DNA from: Flavobacterium sangjuense
Lineage (GTDB): Bacteria > Bacteroidota > Bacteroidia > Flavobacteriales > Flavobacteriaceae
Length of the DNA: 64,000 nt
NCBI RefSeq assembly: GCF_004797125.1
Contig: NZ_CP038810.1
Coordinates: forward strand, 434,001 to 498,000
Direction: 5' to 3'
The first letter of the stretch is position 1; each line of letters begins with the position of its first letter. This document shows, piece after piece, positions 61,625-64,000 of the stretch. The position numbers and the translations under genes were made by a program. The notes under the pieces were generated by a model. That model was not told the origin of the DNA. It did no database searches and saw only the letters and a program-made list of their open reading frames with translations.

Positions 61625-61707
61625 GGTTAGTGTTTTTAGTTAGTTTATTGTTTTTTTCCGCTGCGCTCCGATTAATTAATTTTTCTTAATATCAAATGCC
61701 TCGAGTG

Positions 61708-62697
61708 TTAGTATGCCCATTTCAAGTAGATAGAACCCCAAGTGAATCCACCACCAAATGCTGCAAAAATTAAATTATCTCCTTTTTTAAATTTATCTTC
61801 AAAGTCGCTCAATAACAAAGGCAAGGTTGCTGAAGTTGTATTTCCGTATCGGTGAATATTTACCAATACTTTTTCCTCATCAACTCCCATTCTGTTTGCT
61901 GTAGCATCAATGATTCTTTTGTTAGCCTGATGCGCGATTAACCAATTCACATCGTCTTTGGTTAAGTTATTACGTTCCATAATTTTCTCACTTACATCGG
62001 CCATTCCCGATACAGCATATTTGAAAACCGTTTTACCATCCTGAAAAACAAAATGTTGACTGTTTTCCACAGTTTCTTTTGATGGAGGAAGAATAGATCC
62101 ACCAGCATCAATTTTTAGATACTCTCTACCAATGCCATCGCTTTTTAAGAACTCATCCTGCAAACCAAGACCTTCAAAATTAGGCTCAAATAAAACTGCT
62201 CCAGCACCATCTCCAAAGATAATACAAGTCGCTCTATCTGTATAGTCAATAATTGAAGACATTTTATCAGCACCAATTAAAAGTACTTTTTTATATCTGC
62301 CCGACTCAATATATGCCGCGGCATTTGACATTCCGTATAAAAAACTTGAGCAGGCTGCTTGTAAATCGTAGGCAAAAGCATTAACTGCTCCTATTTGTGT
62401 TGCAACATAAACTCCCGTTGCTGCCACTGGCATATCAGGTGTTGTCGTTGCCATAATAACTAAATCTATTTCTTCTGGGTTGATTTTAGATTTAGAAATT
62501 AAATCTTGTGCCGCTTTTATAGCCATGAAGGAAGTTCCTTTTCCTTTTTCTTTTAAAAGTCTTCTTTCTTTAATTCCTGTGCGTGTAGTAATCCATTCAT
62601 CATTGGTTTCTACCATTGATTCCAGTACTTGATTTGAGAGTACAAAGTCTGGTACATATGCTCCAACTGCGGTTATTGCGGCTGTAATTTTATTCAT
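61708..62697 (-). CDS. fabH: 3-oxoacyl-ACP synthase III
   Basis: A 329-residue ketoacyl synthase that starts fatty-acid synthesis by condensing an acyl-CoA with malonyl-ACP. The catalytic triad is Cys116 (LQAACSSFLYG), His in LIAHQANKRI and Asn in RYGNTTSATL. The DEWITTRTGIKERR N-terminus is standard for FabH. It is first in the fabH-accB-accC unit, separated from rpmF by a terminator, so it probably has its own promoter in 62698-62807, although no TAnnTTTG match was found there. Confidence 0.95.
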   Translation of the reverse strand: MNKITAAITAVGAYVPDFVLSNQVLESMVETNDEWITTRTGIKERRLLKEKGKGTSFMAIKAAQDLISKSKINPEEIDLVIMATTTPDMPVAATGVYVATQIGAVNAFAYDLQAACSSFLYGMSNAAAYIESGRYKKVLLIGADKMSSIIDYTDRATCIIFGDGAGAVLFEPNFEGLGLQDEFLKSDGIGREYLKIDAGGSILPPSKETVENSQHFVFQDGKTVFKYAVSGMADVSEKIMERNNLTKDDVNWLIAHQANKRIIDATANRMGVDEEKVLVNIHRYGNTTSATLPLLLSDFEDKFKKGDNLIFAAFGGGFTWGSIYLKWAY

Positions 62698-62807
62698 AAA
62701 TTGGATGTTTTTCTTTTCAATTTTTAAATGCGAAAAGTTGTTGAAATTACAAAAAAAAATTATACCTAAGGTGTTTTAGGATGGGATATTTATTAATTTT
62801 CTTTAAA

Positions 62808-62834
62808 ACAAAAAACTCCCACAAAGTGAGAGTT
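62808..62834 (-). terminator. Terminator of the yceD-rpmF unit
   Basis: On the minus strand AACTCTCAC pairs with GTGGGAGTT (one U-G pair), followed by a T run. On the plus strand the same position is a C-A mismatch, so it functions on this strand only. Confidence 0.72.
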
Positions 62835-62854
62835 AGTTTTGTAAAAAACTTTAC

Positions 62855-63049
62855 TTATGCAACAGCTACTGATTTGTCAATAACTACTTGCCCTCTGTAA
62901 TACATTTTACCTTCATGCCAGTAAGCTCTGTGGTATAAATGTGCTTCTCCAGTTACTGGACAAGTTGCGATTTGAGCAACAGTTGCTTTATAATGTGTTC
63001 TTCTCTTATCTCTTCTTGTTTTGGAGATTTTTCTCTTTGGATGTGCCAT
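62855..63049 (-). CDS. rpmF: 50S ribosomal protein L32, zinc-free form
   Basis: A 64-residue basic protein with the family start [21 protein letters not shown]. Zinc-binding L32 has four cysteines in two CxxC pairs. This protein keeps only Cys30 ([15 protein letters not shown]), so it cannot hold the zinc ribbon. It is co-transcribed with the upstream DUF177 gene (9-bp gap), an arrangement common in bacteria, and is followed by fabH in the equally common rpmF-fabH order. Confidence 0.95.
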   Translation of the reverse strand: MAHPKRKISKTRRDKRRTHYKATVAQIATCPVTGEAHLYHRAYWHEGKMYYRGQVVIDKSVAVA

Positions 63050-63058
63050 TTTACTATA

Positions 63059-63598
63059 TTATTTATCCGTTAATAGTTTCTTTAATTCGTCCCAACGCGG
63101 GTCACTTTCTTCTTCTCTTTTTATTACTTCTTCGTCTTTAACCTGCAACTCGTTTAATCTTTTCAATGCTTCTGTTTGTAAAGTTCCATCTTTAACTCCA
63201 GGATGAACCCTTTTTGGAGGAATAGAAAGTACAATCATTTCATAAATGTATTGTGCCAAATCTATTTGATGTTCACCATGAGGCAGAATTAACAATTCAT
63301 CATTATCATTGTTGAATTCTTCACCGAACTGGACAACCAATTTAATTTTTCCTTTGATAGGCAAGTCAAATTGTTCTCCTGTCAAATCACAAGGAACATT
63401 AACGGTTCCTTTGTGTGCAAAGCTTACTTCCAGCATTGTTGCCTTTTTTTCTAAAACAACATTTACCTTTACAGCACAGCTTTCAAATTCATCAAAATTA
63501 AATTCGTCAAAGAACTTTTTCTCGATATTATATTCAAAGTGATGCTTCCCTATTTTTAACCCTATGAAAGGAATTAAATATTCATTCGTACTTTTCAT
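63059..63598 (-). CDS. YceD/DUF177 family protein
   Basis: A 179-residue protein of the DUF177 (YceD) family, usually encoded directly before rpmF, as here. The central motif NVPCDLTGEQFDLP keeps one cysteine where many members have a CxxC pair. The C-terminal part is acidic (DEEVIKREEESDPRWDELKK). Plant and bacterial members have been linked to 23S rRNA accumulation, so a role in ribosome assembly is likely. The N-terminus MKSTNEYLIPFIGLKIG fits the family. A promoter lies at 63632-63660. Confidence 0.87.
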   Translation of the reverse strand: MKSTNEYLIPFIGLKIGKHHFEYNIEKKFFDEFNFDEFESCAVKVNVVLEKKATMLEVSFAHKGTVNVPCDLTGEQFDLPIKGKIKLVVQFGEEFNNDNDELLILPHGEHQIDLAQYIYEMIVLSIPPKRVHPGVKDGTLQTEALKRLNELQVKDEEVIKREEESDPRWDELKKLLTDK

Positions 63599-63631
63599 CT
63601 AGACAACAATTTGAACCCTAATTCGGGAGTG

Positions 63632-63660
63632 CAAAGATATAAAATTATTGCAATTCCAAA
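63632..63660 (-). promoter_or_regulatory. Promoter of yceD-rpmF (TTTG-N17-TATCTTTG)
   Basis: On the minus strand TTTG (63657-63660) and TATCTTTG (63632-63639) are 17 bp apart, 34 bp before the ATG at 63598. Confidence 0.58.
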
Positions 63661-63682
63661 AGCGTTATAAACATTTTTTTGT

Positions 63683-64000
63683 TTATAACTGCTTTTCCTT
63701 TGTTTTCATAGGATTTTTGCTTATTTCCTGGTATTGATTTCTCGAATTATAGATATCAATAGCAGTATAAACTGCTTCTTTAAACGAATTATAGTCGGCA
63801 ATTCCTTTTCCGGCAATTTCGTAAGCTGTTCCGTGATCGGGAGACGTTCTGATTTTATTCAGACCTGCTGTATAATTTACACCACCCCCAAACGACAATG
63901 TTTTAAACGGAATCAAGCCTTGATCGTGGTAGATTGCAATTACTGCATCATATTTTTCATATTGGCTGCTGCCAAAAAAACCATCTGCAGCAAAAGGGCC
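63683..64000 (-). CDS. pdxA: 4-hydroxythreonine-4-phosphate dehydrogenase PdxA, C-terminal part (cut by window end)
   Basis: The frame is open to base 64000 and encodes at least 105 residues. It reads [21 protein letters not shown] and later [16 protein letters not shown], the conserved C-terminal core of PdxA including the metal-binding His of YHDQG and the second His region. The enzyme oxidises 4-phosphohydroxythreonine in pyridoxal phosphate synthesis. The N-terminal two thirds lie beyond the window. The gene precedes yceD on the same strand with a separate promoter between them. Confidence 0.92.
   Translation of the reverse strand, partial: GPFAADGFFGSSQYEKYDAVIAIYHDQGLIPFKTLSFGGGVNYTAGLNKIRTSPDHGTAYEIAGKGIADYNSFKEAVYTAIDIYNSRNQYQEISKNPMKTKEKQL

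Noticed and set aside
1..64000. Prophage, insertion sequence, integron, restriction or toxin-antitoxin system
   Set aside because: No transposase, integrase, phage structural gene, methylase or toxin-like pair was seen. Gene content and codon use are uniform.

Overview
The window is a 64 kb, AT-rich stretch of chromosome from a member of the Bacteroidota, very probably the family Flavobacteriaceae (Flavobacterium or a close relative). The evidence is the ssb-gldE-gldD gliding gene order next to mutY, two secreted proteins with type IX secretion (T9SS) type A C-terminal domains, a MurF-alanine racemase fusion, promoter -7 boxes of the form TAnnTTTG with occasional -33 TTG/TTTG boxes, and A-rich start regions without Shine-Dalgarno sequences. 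I see no prophage, insertion sequence, CRISPR array, restriction system or rRNA. About 61 protein genes and one tRNA are supported, including two below 60 codons (8484-8576, a 30-residue very basic ribosomal-type peptide, and 17352-17516, a 54-residue membrane peptide). Both edge genes are cut: an M16 protease at the left and pdxA at the right.

Layout. 1-3151: a tandem M16 protease pair whose second member has lost the zinc motif. 3199-8451: an EamA exporter, a lipoprotein with a metal-binding domain, the ssb-gldE-gldD operon, mutY and HU. 8484-13665: the ribosomal-type peptide, RNase G, a T9SS-exported leucine-rich-repeat protein and a SIMPL protein. 13716-18741: tadA and dxs (divergent), dGTPase and small accessory genes. 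18866-22524: nrdA and nrdB. 22871-28623: a secreted basic protein, a giant outer-membrane barrel, and acetyltransferase-aspartate kinase. 28722-35235: fructose bisphosphatase, a TerB-like protein, a HupE-like membrane protein, dCMP deaminase-CtpA protease, an oxidoreductase, MarC and a DUF3109 protein. 35316-42214: tRNA-Ala, an enoyl-CoA hydratase-like protein, queD-lpxH, MFS-recJ and adenine deaminase. 42272-48889: rsmI, an acidic unknown, thymidine kinase-MurF/Alr, mscL and asd. 49000-53956: a His-rich small protein with a TonB receptor, DoxX-like, mtgA and an FAD oxidoreductase. 54174-59650: a T9SS-exported reprolysin-like protease and a DPP5-like peptidase. 59703-64000: accC, accB, fabH, rpmF, yceD and pdxA.

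Functional themes are nucleotide supply (nrdAB, dCMP deaminase, thymidine kinase, dGTPase, adenine deaminase), cell envelope (MurF/Alr, mtgA, lpxH, fatty-acid initiation), the aspartate pathway (aspartate kinase and asd), and surface or secreted proteolysis and gliding.

The least explained part of the window is its intergenic DNA. Seven-base tandem repeats occur at six places. A two-part element (two 23-bp units beside heptads) occurs twice, each time between convergent genes. A longer inverted-repeat element occurs twice, and one hairpin recurs in the same orientation in the leaders of two unrelated genes. The best candidate for a little-described gene system is the His-rich membrane protein paired with a TonB receptor at 48986-51616.
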